64,000 bases of DNA from Klebsiella sp. BIGb0138 (GTDB lineage: Bacteria; Pseudomonadota; Gammaproteobacteria; Enterobacterales; Enterobacteriaceae). The notes under the pieces were generated by a model that did no database searches, was not told the DNA's origin, and saw only the letters and a list, made by a program, of their open reading frames with translations. Each line of letters begins with the position of its first letter. The first letter of the stretch is position 1. Positions 9,116 to 18,943 of the stretch are shown piece after piece. The stretch spans positions 62,001 to 126,000 of the forward strand of contig NZ_SMCV01000002.1 in assembly GCF_004342285.1 (NCBI RefSeq). Direction: 5' to 3'. The translations under genes were made by a program, and so were the position numbers.

Positions 9116-9250
9116 CTTGCGCCAGAAAGACGATGCTTCATGGGCTGTTTCGACTCAGTGCGAAATAGCGCGGCGGGGGGGGTTATCCTGCATCAGGAAT
9201 GGGGACCCCGACAGCCAGGGTCGCGATGCTGCCGGGGAATACGGAGTCCG

Positions 9251-9871
9251 TTACTGGAACGGTTTAACGTCGCCGACGCCTTCACGCAGCACGACCGGCG
9301 CGTCTTCGGTCAGGTCGATAACGGTGGTGGGCTGCTGGCCCAGATAGCCGCCGTGGATAATCAAATCCACCAGCTTCTCCAGCCGGTCCTTGATCTCTTC
9401 CGGGTCGGATTCAGTGAATTCGCTGCCGGGCAGCATCAGCGATGTCGACAGCATCGGTTCGCCGAGGGTCTCCAGCAGCGCCTGCGCGATCGGATTCGAC
9501 GGCACGCGCATGCCGATGGTTTTCCGCTTTTCCTGCAGCAGGCGGCGCGGCACCTCTTTGGTCCCCTTGAGGATAAAGGTGTAGTTCCCCGGCGTGTTGT
9601 TTTTAATCAGCCGGAACGCCACGTTATCGACAAACGCATAGGTCGACAGCTCGGACAGATCCCGGCACATCAGCGTGAAGTTGTGGCCATCTGGCAGCTG
9701 ACGAATGCGGCAAATACGCTCCATAGCGCCTTTATCTTCGATTTTGCATCCCAGCGCGTAACCGGAATCGGTGGGATAAACGATCACCCCCCCCTTACGC
9801 ACAATCTCCACCGCCTGGTTAATCAACCGCGCCTGTGGGTTGTCCGGATGGATATAAAAAAACTGGCTCAT
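9251..9871 (-). CDS. yciO: YciO, YrdC/Sua5-domain protein
   Basis: A 206-residue member of the YrdC/Sua5/TsaC family, whose characterised members make L-threonylcarbamoyladenylate for tRNA t6A modification. The single domain carries the basic motif pattern around YPTDSGYALGC and the RVPSNPIAQALL / STSLMLPG segments. YciO itself is a paralogue of TsaC and its biological role is less certain. It lies 15 bp after rnm on the same strand, so the two are probably co-transcribed, as in E. coli. Confidence 0.92.
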   Translation of the reverse strand: MSQFFYIHPDNPQARLINQAVEIVRKGGVIVYPTDSGYALGCKIEDKGAMERICRIRQLPDGHNFTLMCRDLSELSTYAFVDNVAFRLIKNNTPGNYTFILKGTKEVPRRLLQEKRKTIGMRVPSNPIAQALLETLGEPMLSTSLMLPGSEFTESDPEEIKDRLEKLVDLIIHGGYLGQQPTTVIDLTEDAPVVLREGVGDVKPFQ

Positions 9872-9886
9872 ACTTCCCTCTCAATT

Positions 9887-10750
9887 TTATTCTGCGGCCG
9901 TTTCCCAGCTGTGCCAGATCCCTTCAACGCCGGCGGGTAGCCAGAGTTTGCGGCCCAGTTCGATCCACGGGCAAGGCTGATGAAAATCAGAACCTTGTGA
10001 ACCGAGAAGACCAAACTGTACGGCGTACGAGGCAAGCTGCGTACGCTCATGCGGGGCCTGCTGGCACTGTGCCAGCTCCATCGCATCGCCACCCTGCTCG
10101 CTAAAGTGGGCCAACAGCCGTTTCAACCACTTGGCGGAGAGGTCGTAACGCCCGGGATGGGCGATAACCGCTTTGCCGCCAGAATGATGAATGACATCAA
10201 TCGCTTGTTTTATTGTACACCACTGTGGTGGAACGTAACCGGTTTTCCCGCGGGCGAGATATTTTTTAAAAACGTCGGCGATATTACCGGCATGACCGGC
10301 TTCGACCAGAAAGCGGGCAAAATGTCCGCGCGTCACCGCCCCGCCGTCAGCAAGCTTCATTGCCCCTTCCCAGGCGCCGGGGATCCGCGCCTTCTCTAAA
10401 CGCTCGGCGATCATCTGCGCCCGCAGCTGACGCCGCGCCTTCTGCTCCTCCAGCAGGCTGGTCATCGCCGGGTGCGCAATATCAATATTCAAGCCGACAA
10501 TATGAATCTCATGGTTTTCCCACAGAGTGGAAATTTCCACCCCGCTCACCAGAGTAAGGGGTAACTCCGCGCGGGCAATTTCCGCGCGGGCGGCGGGGAT
10601 CGCGGCGACGGTGTCGTGGTCGGTAATCGCCAGCGTCCCGACCCGCATCTGGTGAGCGCGATGAACAAGTTCTTGCGGAGTCAGTCGCCCATCAGAGGCG
10701 GTGGTGTGGCTGTGCAGATCGTAAATCACTGCATAATTAGTGTCGCTCAA
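9887..10750 (-). CDS. rnm: RNase AM, PHP-domain 5'-3' exonuclease
   Basis: This 287-residue protein (formerly YciV/TrpH) has a PHP phosphoesterase fold with metal-binding motifs DLHSHTTASDG, ITDHDT, GVEIST, HPGRY and SDFHQP. In E. coli the enzyme is a 5'-3' exonuclease acting on short oligonucleotides and on rRNA 5' ends. It is divergent from the trp operon and starts 135 bp from trpL, with yciO 15 bp downstream. Confidence 0.93.
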   Translation of the reverse strand: MSDTNYAVIYDLHSHTTASDGRLTPQELVHRAHQMRVGTLAITDHDTVAAIPAARAEIARAELPLTLVSGVEISTLWENHEIHIVGLNIDIAHPAMTSLLEEQKARRQLRAQMIAERLEKARIPGAWEGAMKLADGGAVTRGHFARFLVEAGHAGNIADVFKKYLARGKTGYVPPQWCTIKQAIDVIHHSGGKAVIAHPGRYDLSAKWLKRLLAHFSEQGGDAMELAQCQQAPHERTQLASYAVQFGLLGSQGSDFHQPCPWIELGRKLWLPAGVEGIWHSWETAAE

Positions 10751-10825
10751 GGTGACTCCTGCTGGACATGGACTTAAATTAGCGCATTATCATAACGACT
10801 CGCGGAGAAAATCTGCAAACAGGGG

Positions 10826-10857
10826 TTGACTTTATTCCTCTGGACTAGTTAACTAGT
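10826..10857 (+). promoter_or_regulatory. trp promoter and TrpR operator
   Basis: The -35 box TTGACT (10826-10831) and -10 box TTAACT (10849-10854) are separated by 17 bp. The perfect palindrome ACTAGTTAACTAGT (10844-10857) covers the -10, as the TrpR operator does in E. coli. Repression by TrpR-tryptophan would therefore occlude RNA polymerase. Confidence 0.93.
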
Positions 10858-10885
10858 ACGCAAGTTCACATGAAGGGGTATCACG

Positions 10886-10933
10886 ATGAAAACGCAAGTT
10901 ATCACTCTGCACGGCTGGTGGCGCACCTCCTGA
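10886..10933 (+). CDS. trpL: trp operon leader peptide
   Basis: A 15-residue leader, MKTQVITLHGWWRTS, ends at the TGA at 10931-10933. It keeps the diagnostic adjacent tryptophan codons (GGWWR context in E. coli is KGWWRTS), whose translation senses charged tRNA-Trp and controls attenuation. The peptide is one residue longer than that of E. coli and differs before the GWWRTS core. A GGGG-containing ribosome site (AAGGGGT) lies about 8 bp upstream. Confidence 0.95.
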   Translation: MKTQVITLHGWWRTS

Positions 10934-10978
10934 TATCGGGCGGCGTGATCGCGTTTTGCACTCAGCATACAGATACCC

Positions 10979-11005
10979 GGCCCGCCAATGAGCGGGCTTT
11001 TTATT
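10979..11005 (+). terminator. trp attenuator terminator (3:4 hairpin)
   Basis: A GC-rich stem (GCCCGC at 10980-10985 with GCGGGC at 10992-10997) is followed by TTTTTATT. Its place 46 nt after trpL and its similarity to the E. coli trp attenuator identify it as the terminator formed when tryptophan is plentiful. Confidence 0.92.
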
Positions 11006-11039
11006 GGACAAAATATTATACCGAAAGGCGAGAACAATA

Positions 11040-12602
11040 ATGCAAACATCAAAACCGGCACTCGAGCTTCTCACCAGCGACGCCATCTACCGTGAAAACC
11101 CGACGGCATTGTTCCACCAGCTGTGCGGCGCCCGCCCGGCCACGCTGCTGCTGGAATCAGCGGATATCGACAGTAAAGATGATTTAAAAAGCCTGCTGCT
11201 GGTGGACAGCGCGCTGCGCATCACCGCCCTGGGTGACACTGTCACTATCCAGGCGCAGTCCGCCAACGGCGCGGCGCTGCTGGATTTACTCGATAACACC
11301 CTGCCCGTGGGCATCGAAAACCAGCGTCAGCCAAACAGTCGGGTGATGAAATTTCCGCCGATCAGCGCCCTGCTGGATGAAGACGCGCGCTTATGCTCGC
11401 TATCCGTCTTCGACGCCTTCCGTTTGTTGCAGGAGCTGGTGATCGTTCCGCCGGACGAGCGCGAAGCGATGTTCTTCGGCGGCCTGTTTGCCTATGACCT
11501 GGTGGCCGGTTTCGAAAACCTGCCCGAGCTGGAGAGCGACACCGCCTGCCCGGACTACTGTTTCTACCTGGCCGAAACCCTGCTGGTTATCGACCACCAG
11601 ACTAAAAATACCCGTATCCAGTCGAGTCTGTTCACCCCGCTGGAGAGTGAAAAACAGCGTCTGACCCAGCGTATCGCCCAGCTTCGCCAGCAGCTCAACG
11701 AGCCGCCAGCGCCGCTGCCGGTCACCAAAGTCGAAGCGATGACCTGCGACTGCGATCAGAGTGATGAAGAGTACGGCGCCGTGGTGCGTAAAATGCAGCG
11801 CGCCATCCGCGCCGGCGAGATTTTTCAGGTTGTGCCTTCACGTCGCTTTTCTCTGCCCTGCCCATCGGCGCTGGCAGCCTACGACGTGCTGAAAAAGAGC
11901 AACCCGAGCCCGTATATGTTCTTTATGCAGGATAACGACTTCTCGCTGTTCGGCGCATCGCCGGAAAGCTCGCTGAAATATGACGCCGTCAGCCGCCAGA
12001 TTGAGATCTACCCGATTGCCGGCACCCGCCCGCGCGGCCGCCGTGCCGACGGGTCGCTGGATCGCGATCTCGACAGCCGCATCGAACTGGAAATGCGTAC
12101 CGATCACAAAGAGCTTTCCGAGCATTTGATGCTGGTTGACCTCGCTCGTAACGACCTCGCGCGCATCTGTACGCCGGGCAGCCGCTACGTCGCCGACCTG
12201 ACCAAAGTCGACCGTTACTCCTTCGTGATGCACCTGGTGTCGCGTGTGGTCGGTGAACTGCGCAGCGATCTCGACGTCCTGCATGCCTATCGCGCCTGTA
12301 TGAACATGGGCACCCTTAGCGGCGCGCCGAAGGTCCGGGCAATGCAGCTTATCGCCGCCGCCGAAGGCAAGCGTCGCGGCAGCTACGGCGGCGCGGTGGG
12401 CTATTTTACCGCCCACGGCGACCTTGATACCTGCATCGTGATTCGCTCCGCCTATGTGCAGGATGGCATCGCCACCGTCCAGGCCGGCGCCGGTATCGTT
12501 CTGGATTCAGTGCCTCAGTCCGAAGCGGATGAAACCCGCAATAAAGCTCGCGCGGTGCTGCGCGCAATCGCCCAGGCCCACCACGCTAAGGAGACTTTCT
12601 GA
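11040..12602 (+). CDS. trpE: Anthranilate synthase component I
   Basis: TrpE makes anthranilate from chorismate, using ammonia delivered by the TrpG part of TrpD. The 520-residue protein has the N-terminal regulatory region with [10 protein letters not shown], where tryptophan feedback inhibition maps in enteric TrpE, and the C-terminal chorismate-binding domain with [10 protein letters not shown] and [10 protein letters not shown]. The start is the ATG at 11040, which aligns [11 protein letters not shown] with E. coli MQTQKPTLELL; the upstream in-frame extension lies in the leader. The stop overlaps the trpD start (TGATG), the classical trpE-trpD translational coupling. Confidence 0.97.
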   Translation: MQTSKPALELLTSDAIYRENPTALFHQLCGARPATLLLESADIDSKDDLKSLLLVDSALRITALGDTVTIQAQSANGAALLDLLDNTLPVGIENQRQPNSRVMKFPPISALLDEDARLCSLSVFDAFRLLQELVIVPPDEREAMFFGGLFAYDLVAGFENLPELESDTACPDYCFYLAETLLVIDHQTKNTRIQSSLFTPLESEKQRLTQRIAQLRQQLNEPPAPLPVTKVEAMTCDCDQSDEEYGAVVRKMQRAIRAGEIFQVVPSRRFSLPCPSALAAYDVLKKSNPSPYMFFMQDNDFSLFGASPESSLKYDAVSRQIEIYPIAGTRPRGRRADGSLDRDLDSRIELEMRTDHKELSEHLMLVDLARNDLARICTPGSRYVADLTKVDRYSFVMHLVSRVVGELRSDLDVLHAYRACMNMGTLSGAPKVRAMQLIAAAEGKRRGSYGGAVGYFTAHGDLDTCIVIRSAYVQDGIATVQAGAGIVLDSVPQSEADETRNKARAVLRAIAQAHHAKETF

Positions 12603-14197
12603 TGGCCGACATTCTGCTGCTCGATAATATCGATTCTTTTACCTATAACCTGGCAGACCAGCTGCGCGCGAACGGCCATAACGTGGTGATTTACCGTAAC
12701 TCGGTGCCGGCGCAGACCTTAATTGAGCGTATCGGCACCATGGACAACCCGGTGCTGATGCTCTCCCCGGGCCCGGGTACCCCCAGCGAAGCGGGCTGTA
12801 TGCCGGAGCTGCTGACCCGAATGCGCGGCAAGCTGCCGATCATCGGCATCTGCCTCGGTCACCAGGCGATCGTGGAAGCCTACGGCGGCTACGTCGGCCA
12901 GGCCGGCGAAATCCTGCACGGTAAAGCCTCCAGCATCGAACATGACGGTCAGGCGATGTTTGCCGGCCTGCCCAACCCGCTGCCGGTGGCGCGTTATCAC
13001 TCGTTGGTCGGCAGCAATATTCCGGCCGGGCTGACAATTAACGCCAACTTTAACGGGATGGTCATGGCGGTGCGTCATGATGCCGATCGCGTCTGCGGCT
13101 TCCAGTTCCACCCGGAGTCGATTCTCACCACCCAGGGCGCACGTCTGCTGGAACAGACCCTGGCATGGGCGCTGCAAAAGCTCGAACAGACCAACGTCAT
13201 CCAGCCGATTCTCGAAAAGCTGTACCAGGCGCAAACCCTGAGCCAGCAGGAAAGCCATCAGCTGTTCTCTGCGGTGGTGCGCGGGGAAGTCAAGCCGGAG
13301 CAACTGGCGGCCGCGCTGGTGAGCATGAAGGTGCGCGGTGAACAGCCGCAGGAGATTGCCGGCGCCGCCACCGCCCTGCTGGAAAATGCCGCCCCGTTCC
13401 CGCGTCCTGACTACCTGTTCGCCGATATCGTCGGTACCGGCGGCGACGGCAGCAACAGTATCAATATCTCCACCGCCAGCGCCTTTGTCGCCGCGGCCTG
13501 CGGTCTGAAGGTGGCGAAGCACGGCAACCGTAGCGTGTCGAGCAAATCAGGCTCTTCCGACCTGCTGGCGGCGTTTGGCATCAATCTGGATATGCCAGCC
13601 GATAGGTCCCGCGCCGCGCTCGATGAGCTGGGCGTCTGCTTCCTGTTTGCGCCGAAGTATCACACCGGTTTCCGCCATGCGATGCCGGTCCGTCAGCAGT
13701 TGAAGACCCGTACCCTGTTCAACGTGCTGGGGCCGTTAATCAACCCGGCGCATCCGCCGCTGGCATTGATTGGCGTCTACAGCCCGGAGCTGGTCCTGCC
13801 GATCGCCGAAACCCTGCGCGTGCTGGGCTACCAGCGCGCGGCGGTGGTTCACAGCGGCGGGATGGATGAAGTGTCGCTGCATGCGCCGACGGTGGTCGCC
13901 GAACTGAATAACGGCGAAATCAAGAGTTATCAACTGACGGCAACCGATTTTGGCCTGACGCCTTACCATCAGGAGCAGCTGGCTGGCGGTACGCCGGAAG
14001 AAAACCGTGACATTCTGACACGCTTGCTACAAGGTAAAGGTGAAGCCGCTCATGAAGCCGCAGTCGCCGCCAATGTGGCCATGTTGATGCGTTTGTACGG
14101 GCACGAAGACCTGAAGGCCAACGCACAGCAGGTCATCGACGTGCTGCACAGCGGAGCGGCCTATGACAGAGTGACCGCATTAGCGGCAAGAGGGTAA
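12602..14197 (+). CDS. trpD: Bifunctional glutamine amidotransferase / anthranilate phosphoribosyltransferase
   Basis: This is the enteric TrpG-TrpD fusion of 531 residues. The class I glutamine amidotransferase domain (about 1-195) has the nucleophile Cys in [15 protein letters not shown] and the His-Glu pair in FQFHPES. The C-terminal phosphoribosyltransferase domain (about 200-531) has [14 protein letters not shown] and [13 protein letters not shown]. The first half supplies ammonia to TrpE and the second joins anthranilate to PRPP. It is coupled to trpE by a one-base overlap, and trpC begins 3 bp after its stop. Confidence 0.97.
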   Translation: MADILLLDNIDSFTYNLADQLRANGHNVVIYRNSVPAQTLIERIGTMDNPVLMLSPGPGTPSEAGCMPELLTRMRGKLPIIGICLGHQAIVEAYGGYVGQAGEILHGKASSIEHDGQAMFAGLPNPLPVARYHSLVGSNIPAGLTINANFNGMVMAVRHDADRVCGFQFHPESILTTQGARLLEQTLAWALQKLEQTNVIQPILEKLYQAQTLSQQESHQLFSAVVRGEVKPEQLAAALVSMKVRGEQPQEIAGAATALLENAAPFPRPDYLFADIVGTGGDGSNSINISTASAFVAAACGLKVAKHGNRSVSSKSGSSDLLAAFGINLDMPADRSRAALDELGVCFLFAPKYHTGFRHAMPVRQQLKTRTLFNVLGPLINPAHPPLALIGVYSPELVLPIAETLRVLGYQRAAVVHSGGMDEVSLHAPTVVAELNNGEIKSYQLTATDFGLTPYHQEQLAGGTPEENRDILTRLLQGKGEAAHEAAVAANVAMLMRLYGHEDLKANAQQVIDVLHSGAAYDRVTALAARG

Positions 14198-14200
14198 ATA

Positions 14201-15559
14201 ATGCAGACCGTTTTAGCAAAAATCGTTGCCGACAAAGCGATTTGGGTAGAAGCCCGCAAACAACAGCAACCGTTAGCCAGTTTTCAGAACGACGTCGTCC
14301 CGACCCAGCGTAATTTTTACGATGCTCTCGCCGGGACGCGCACCGCGTTTATTCTGGAGTGCAAGAAGGCCTCGCCGTCGAAAGGGTTGATTCGTCAGGA
14401 TTTTGACCCGGCGGCTATCGCCGGCGTCTATAAAAATTACGCCTCGGCCATCTCCGTCCTGTGCGACGAGAAATATTTCCAGGGCAGCTTCGACTTTCTG
14501 CCGATCGTCAGCGCCATCGCGCCGCAGCCGATTCTGTGCAAGGATTTCACCATCGATCCTTACCAGATCTACCTGGCGCGCTACTACCAGGCCGACGCCT
14601 GCCTGCTGATGCTGTCGGTGCTTAACGACGACCAGTATCGCCAGCTGGCCGCCGTGGCCCATAGCCTGAACATGGGCGTGCTGACCGAGGTCAGCAACGA
14701 AGAGGAGCTGGAGCGCGCCATCGCGCTGAAAGCCAAAGTGGTCGGCATCAACAACCGCGACCTGCGCGATATGTCGATTGATCTGAACCGCACCCGCCAG
14801 CTGGCGCCGCGCCTGGATCATGATGTGACGGTTATCAGCGAATCCGGTATTCATACTTATGCCGAAGTGCGCGAACTCAGCCATTTTGCCAACGGTTTCC
14901 TGATCGGTTCCGCCTTGATGGAGCAGGCGGATCTCGATGCCGCCGTGAAGCGCGTGCTGCTTGGCGAGAATAAAGTCTGCGGCCTGACCCGCCCGCAGGA
15001 TGCGCAGATCGCCTGTGAGTCCGGGGCGATTTATGGCGGGCTGATCTTTGTGCCGTCCTCCCCACGCGTCGTCAACGAGCCCCAGGCGAAGGAGATTATT
15101 CAGGCCGCCGGGCTGCGCTACGTGGGCGTGTTCCGCGATGCGCCGATCGACGAGGTGGTTGCCCGGGCGCAAAACCTGCGGCTGGCCGCCGTGCAACTGC
15201 ATGGTAACGAAGATCAGGCTTATATCGACGCCCTGCGCGCGGCCCTCGCGGAGTCGGTGCAGATCTGGAAAGCCCTCAGCGTCAGCGACACGCTGCCGCC
15301 GCGCAACCTCCACCATGTCGATAAATACCTTTTCGATAATGGCCAGGGCGGCAGCGGGCAACGTTTCGACTGGACGCTGCTGCAAGGCCAGGACCTGCGG
15401 AACGTCATTCTGGCGGGCGGACTCGGCGCCGATAACTGTGTAGACGCCGCCAAAAGCGGCTGTGCCGGACTCGATTTCAATTCAGGCGTAGAGTCGCAGC
15501 CGGGTATTAAAGATGCCAGCAAACTGGCCGCGGTATTTCAAACCCTGCGCGCATATTAA
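14201..15559 (+). CDS. trpC: Bifunctional indole-3-glycerol-phosphate synthase / phosphoribosylanthranilate isomerase
   Basis: The 452-residue enteric TrpC-TrpF fusion catalyses isomerisation of phosphoribosylanthranilate (C-terminal barrel, about 256-452) and then ring closure to indole-3-glycerol phosphate (N-terminal barrel, about 1-255). IGPS signatures ECKKASPSKG, CDEKYFQGS and VGINNRDL are present, as are the PRAI signatures KVCGLTR and LDFNSGVE. The length equals that of E. coli TrpC. It lies between trpD and trpB with gaps of 3 and 9 bp. Confidence 0.97.
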   Translation: MQTVLAKIVADKAIWVEARKQQQPLASFQNDVVPTQRNFYDALAGTRTAFILECKKASPSKGLIRQDFDPAAIAGVYKNYASAISVLCDEKYFQGSFDFLPIVSAIAPQPILCKDFTIDPYQIYLARYYQADACLLMLSVLNDDQYRQLAAVAHSLNMGVLTEVSNEEELERAIALKAKVVGINNRDLRDMSIDLNRTRQLAPRLDHDVTVISESGIHTYAEVRELSHFANGFLIGSALMEQADLDAAVKRVLLGENKVCGLTRPQDAQIACESGAIYGGLIFVPSSPRVVNEPQAKEIIQAAGLRYVGVFRDAPIDEVVARAQNLRLAAVQLHGNEDQAYIDALRAALAESVQIWKALSVSDTLPPRNLHHVDKYLFDNGQGGSGQRFDWTLLQGQDLRNVILAGGLGADNCVDAAKSGCAGLDFNSGVESQPGIKDASKLAAVFQTLRAY

Positions 15560-15568
15560 GGAGTAATA

Positions 15569-16762
15569 ATGAGCACTTTACTGAACCCCTATTTTGGCGA
15601 ATTTGGCGGGATGTACGTCCCACAGATTCTGATGCCTGCCCTGCGCCAGCTGGAAGAAGCTTTCGTTAGCGCGCAGAAAGATCCTGAGTTTCAGGCTGAA
15701 TTTAGCGGCCTGCTGAAAAACTACGCCGGTCGCCCCACGGCATTGACCAAATGCCGTAACCTGACCGAAGGCACCCGCACCACGCTGTACCTGAAGCGTG
15801 AAGATCTGCTGCACGGCGGCGCACATAAAACCAACCAGGTGTTGGGCCAGGCGCTGCTTGCCAAACGGATGGGTAAAACCGAAATTATTGCCGAAACCGG
15901 CGCCGGCCAGCACGGCGTGGCTTCCGCGCTCGCCAGCGCCCTGCTCGGCCTGAAGTGCCGCATCTATATGGGGGCAAAAGACGTCGAACGTCAGTCGCCA
16001 AACGTCTTCCGTATGCGTTTAATGGGCGCGGAAGTGATCCCGGTCCACAGCGGTTCCGCCACGCTGAAAGATGCCTGTAACGAGGCGCTGCGCGACTGGT
16101 CCGGCAGCTACGAGACCGCGCACTACATGCTCGGTACCGCAGCGGGCCCGCACCCGTTCCCGACCATCGTGCGTGAATTCCAGCGGATGATTGGCGAAGA
16201 GACCAAAGCGCAGATTCTGGAAAAAGAAGGACGCCTGCCAGATGCGGTTATCGCCTGCGTCGGCGGCGGCTCTAACGCTATCGGCATGTTTGCCGATTTT
16301 ATCGATGAAACCAGCGTCGGCCTGATCGGCGTGGAGCCGGCGGGTCACGGGATTGAAACCGGTGAGCACGGCGCGCCGCTGAAGCATGGTCGCGTCGGCA
16401 TCTACTTCGGGATGAAGTCGCCGATGATGCAAACCGCAGACGGCCAGATTGAAGAGTCCTACTCCATTTCCGCCGGTCTGGATTTCCCGTCCGTTGGCCC
16501 GCAGCACGCTTTCCTCAACAGCACCGGCCGCGCCGATTACGTGTCGATTACCGATAACGAAGCGCTGGAGGCCTTCAAAGCGCTCTCCCGCCATGAAGGG
16601 ATTATTCCGGCGCTGGAGTCCTCCCATGCTCTGGCTCACGCGCTGAAAATGATGCGTGAAAACCCGGAAAAAGAGCAGCTGCTGGTGGTTAACCTGTCCG
16701 GTCGCGGCGATAAAGACATCTTCACCGTACACGATATTCTGAAAGCGCGAGGGGAAATCTGA
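15569..16762 (+). CDS. trpB: Tryptophan synthase beta chain
   Basis: The 397-residue PLP-dependent subunit joins indole channelled from TrpA to serine. The PLP lysine is in GGAHKTNQV, and the phosphate-binding glycine loop is GGGSNAIG. Length and sequence match enteric TrpB. A GGAG ribosome site precedes the ATG, and the stop overlaps the trpA ATG (TGATG), which couples synthesis of the two subunits at equal levels. Confidence 0.97.
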   Translation: MSTLLNPYFGEFGGMYVPQILMPALRQLEEAFVSAQKDPEFQAEFSGLLKNYAGRPTALTKCRNLTEGTRTTLYLKREDLLHGGAHKTNQVLGQALLAKRMGKTEIIAETGAGQHGVASALASALLGLKCRIYMGAKDVERQSPNVFRMRLMGAEVIPVHSGSATLKDACNEALRDWSGSYETAHYMLGTAAGPHPFPTIVREFQRMIGEETKAQILEKEGRLPDAVIACVGGGSNAIGMFADFIDETSVGLIGVEPAGHGIETGEHGAPLKHGRVGIYFGMKSPMMQTADGQIEESYSISAGLDFPSVGPQHAFLNSTGRADYVSITDNEALEAFKALSRHEGIIPALESSHALAHALKMMRENPEKEQLLVVNLSGRGDKDIFTVHDILKARGEI

Positions 16763-17565
16763 TGGAACGTTATGAGACGCTATTTGCACAACTGAAAACC
16801 CGCCGGGAAGGCGCGTTTGTTCCCTTCGTCACCCTCGGCGATCCGAACCCTGAACTGTCGCTGAAGATCATCGATACGCTGATTGAAGCCGGCGCCGACG
16901 CCCTGGAACTGGGGATCCCCTTCTCCGACCCGCTGGCGGATGGCCCGACGATTCAGGGCGCGACCCTGCGCGCCTTTGCCGCGGGCGTTAACCCGGCGCA
17001 ATGTTTTGAAATGCTGGCGGCGATTCGCCACAAACACCCGACTATCCCGATTGGCCTGCTGATGTACGCCAACCTGGTATTCAGCCCGGGTATCGACGAA
17101 TTCTATGCCCAGTGCGAACGCGTGGGCGTCGATTCGGTGCTGGTCGCCGATGTCCCGATCGAAGAGTCCGCGCCGTTCCGCCAGGCGGCGTTGCGCCACA
17201 ACATCGCGCCGATCTTCATCTGCCCGCCGAACGCCGATGATGACCTGCTGCGCCAGATTGCCTCCTGGGGCCGCGGCTATACCTACCTGCTGTCGCGCGC
17301 CGGCGTTACCGGAGCAGAAAACCGCGCCGCGCTGCCGCTGCACCACCTGGTGCAAAAGCTGGCAGAGTACAACGCCGCCCCGCCGCTGCAGGGTTTTGGC
17401 ATCTCCGCGCCGGAGCAGGTGACCGCCGCGCTTGAAGCCGGGGCCGCCGGGGCGATTTCCGGTTCGGCGATCGTGAAAATCATCGAGCGCAACGTTAACG
17501 ATCCGCAGACCATGCTGGCCGAGCTCAAAGCATTCGTGCAGAGCCTGAAGGCGGCGACGCGCTAA
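16762..17565 (+). CDS. trpA: Tryptophan synthase alpha chain
   Basis: The 267-residue TIM-barrel subunit cleaves indole-3-glycerol phosphate to indole and glyceraldehyde 3-phosphate. The catalytic acid residues lie in [15 protein letters not shown], corresponding to Glu49 and Asp60 of the enteric enzymes. It overlaps trpB by one base and is the last trp gene. Downstream, where E. coli has the yciG-yciF-yciE or yciA-side genes, this genome has the accessory region starting with the RTX secretion genes. Confidence 0.97.
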   Translation: MERYETLFAQLKTRREGAFVPFVTLGDPNPELSLKIIDTLIEAGADALELGIPFSDPLADGPTIQGATLRAFAAGVNPAQCFEMLAAIRHKHPTIPIGLLMYANLVFSPGIDEFYAQCERVGVDSVLVADVPIEESAPFRQAALRHNIAPIFICPPNADDDLLRQIASWGRGYTYLLSRAGVTGAENRAALPLHHLVQKLAEYNAAPPLQGFGISAPEQVTAALEAGAAGAISGSAIVKIIERNVNDPQTMLAELKAFVQSLKAATR

Positions 17566-17589
17566 TCGAACGCGACATAAAGTAACGAG

Positions 17590-17618
17590 GTAACGGCTTT
17601 AACCGCGAAAGCCGTTAC
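17590..17618. terminator. Hairpin between convergent trpA and hlyD-like gene
   Basis: A perfect 11-bp stem (17590-17600 with 17608-17618) with a 7-nt loop lies between the two convergent genes and ends exactly where the HlyD-family stop begins. Neither side has a strong T tract, so termination efficiency is uncertain. Confidence 0.5.
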
Positions 17619-18943
17619 TAGCGCTGTTTACCCCCCCCATCCAGCGCTTCCATCACGGGACTCAGCAGATAGCTCAGGATTGTCCTGCGTCCCGTTTTTA
17701 TTTCGCCGGTGACCTGCATTCCCGGCTCAAGAGGCTTTTCCTCTCCTTCAACCAGCAACGTTCGCCGTTTCAGGGAAATCACCGCCCGGTAAACCAGCCC
17801 CAGCTCCCGATCCTCAATAGCATCGGCCGAGACCTGCCGGAGTTCACCCGCCACCCAGCCATAGCGGGTGAAGTCAAAGGTACTGATTTTCACCGCCGCC
17901 TTTTGCCCGGGCCGTAGAAAACCGACGTCCTGGTTCCTGACCATGACTTCCGCTACCCGTTCACCGCTATCGGGAACGATCTTCAGCAGCTCCTGCGCAG
18001 GCTCCACGGCGCCGCCGGCATCCCTGAAGACCAATGACTCCACCGTTCCGCTAACCGGCGCGCGCAACAGGTATTGTGCGCTCAGGGACCGGAGCTGATT
18101 GAGCTGGGTTTCCAGCACCCGGTTTTCATCGCTGCGCTCCGCGCGCTCTTTGGCAAGGGCATTGGTTTTATCGGCCGTTCTGGCCTGCGCTTCTTCATCT
18201 ATCTGATAGAGGCTGTCACGCACCTCCTGTAAGCGGGTTTCTGCGGCCACCACCCGATGGCGGGACTCGGTATATTTTTTCCCGCTCTCCAGCAGGCTGT
18301 CCCGACTGGTGAGCTTTTTCTGGTACAGTGATTCCAGCGCCTGATACTGTTCTCTGAAAACCGGCAGCAAATTTTCAGCCAGCGCTTTTTCCACCTGCCC
18401 CTCAGCCAGCTGCGCCAGCAGAACCGCTCTTCTGCTGTCAAACACCGCTTTTTCACGGCGATCCGCCTCGATTTCCGCCGTTAGCCGTAACGCCGCCTGT
18501 TCCGCCAGGGCAGCATCCTCTTGTTGATACGCGGGAGGAAGCTGAGCGGCAACGATCCCCTGATGATAGTAATGGTCAAGCAATGTCAGGCGCGCGATGT
18601 GAAACCGGTTAATACGCTGACGCAGCCGGTTCTCTTTTATTTGCGCCTGTAAATGGCCGTCGTTAAATTTGATCAGCGGCTGCCCCTGGGCCACGTGCAT
18701 CCCCTCCCGCACCATCACCGCCGCAACTTCTGCGGTGACCGCGGCATTCACCGGGCGCGACAGTTCGCTCACCACGATTTTCCCCTGCGTCACGGCAACA
18801 ATATCAACTTCGCCCCAGGCTGCCCATAAGAGCGCCGCGGACATCGTCAACATCACGCACCAGATGATGCCCCTGCCCGCAGGCGAAGGCGGCGTATCCT
18901 GAACTTCCAGCACCGCGGGGAGAAATTCCCGGTAGCGCTTCAT
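17618..18943 (-). CDS. HlyD-family type I secretion membrane fusion protein
   Basis: A 441-residue adaptor expected to link the inner-membrane ABC exporter to an outer-membrane TolC channel. There is a cytoplasmic N-terminus, one membrane helix (about residues 24-46), a lipoyl half-motif (VTQGKIVVSELSRPVNA), a long coiled-coil hairpin (about 85-280, rich in Glu/Lys/Arg/Gln) and the second lipoyl/beta-barrel part (YLLRAPVSGTVESL). The start chosen at 18943 gives MKRYREFLPAVLE, a normal HlyD-family N-terminus, and overlaps the upstream gene by ATGA; the longer frame reads back into that gene. No TolC gene is present locally. Confidence 0.88.
   Translation of the reverse strand: MKRYREFLPAVLEVQDTPPSPAGRGIIWCVMLTMSAALLWAAWGEVDIVAVTQGKIVVSELSRPVNAAVTAEVAAVMVREGMHVAQGQPLIKFNDGHLQAQIKENRLRQRINRFHIARLTLLDHYYHQGIVAAQLPPAYQQEDAALAEQAALRLTAEIEADRREKAVFDSRRAVLLAQLAEGQVEKALAENLLPVFREQYQALESLYQKKLTSRDSLLESGKKYTESRHRVVAAETRLQEVRDSLYQIDEEAQARTADKTNALAKERAERSDENRVLETQLNQLRSLSAQYLLRAPVSGTVESLVFRDAGGAVEPAQELLKIVPDSGERVAEVMVRNQDVGFLRPGQKAAVKISTFDFTRYGWVAGELRQVSADAIEDRELGLVYRAVISLKRRTLLVEGEEKPLEPGMQVTGEIKTGRRTILSYLLSPVMEALDGGGKQR

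Noticed and set aside
14273-15385. A 370-codon minus-strand frame inside trpC
   Set aside because: Antisense to a complete, well-conserved trpC; typical of GC-rich codon shadows. The same applies to 40180-41316 inside the siderophore receptor gene and 12719-13522 inside trpD.
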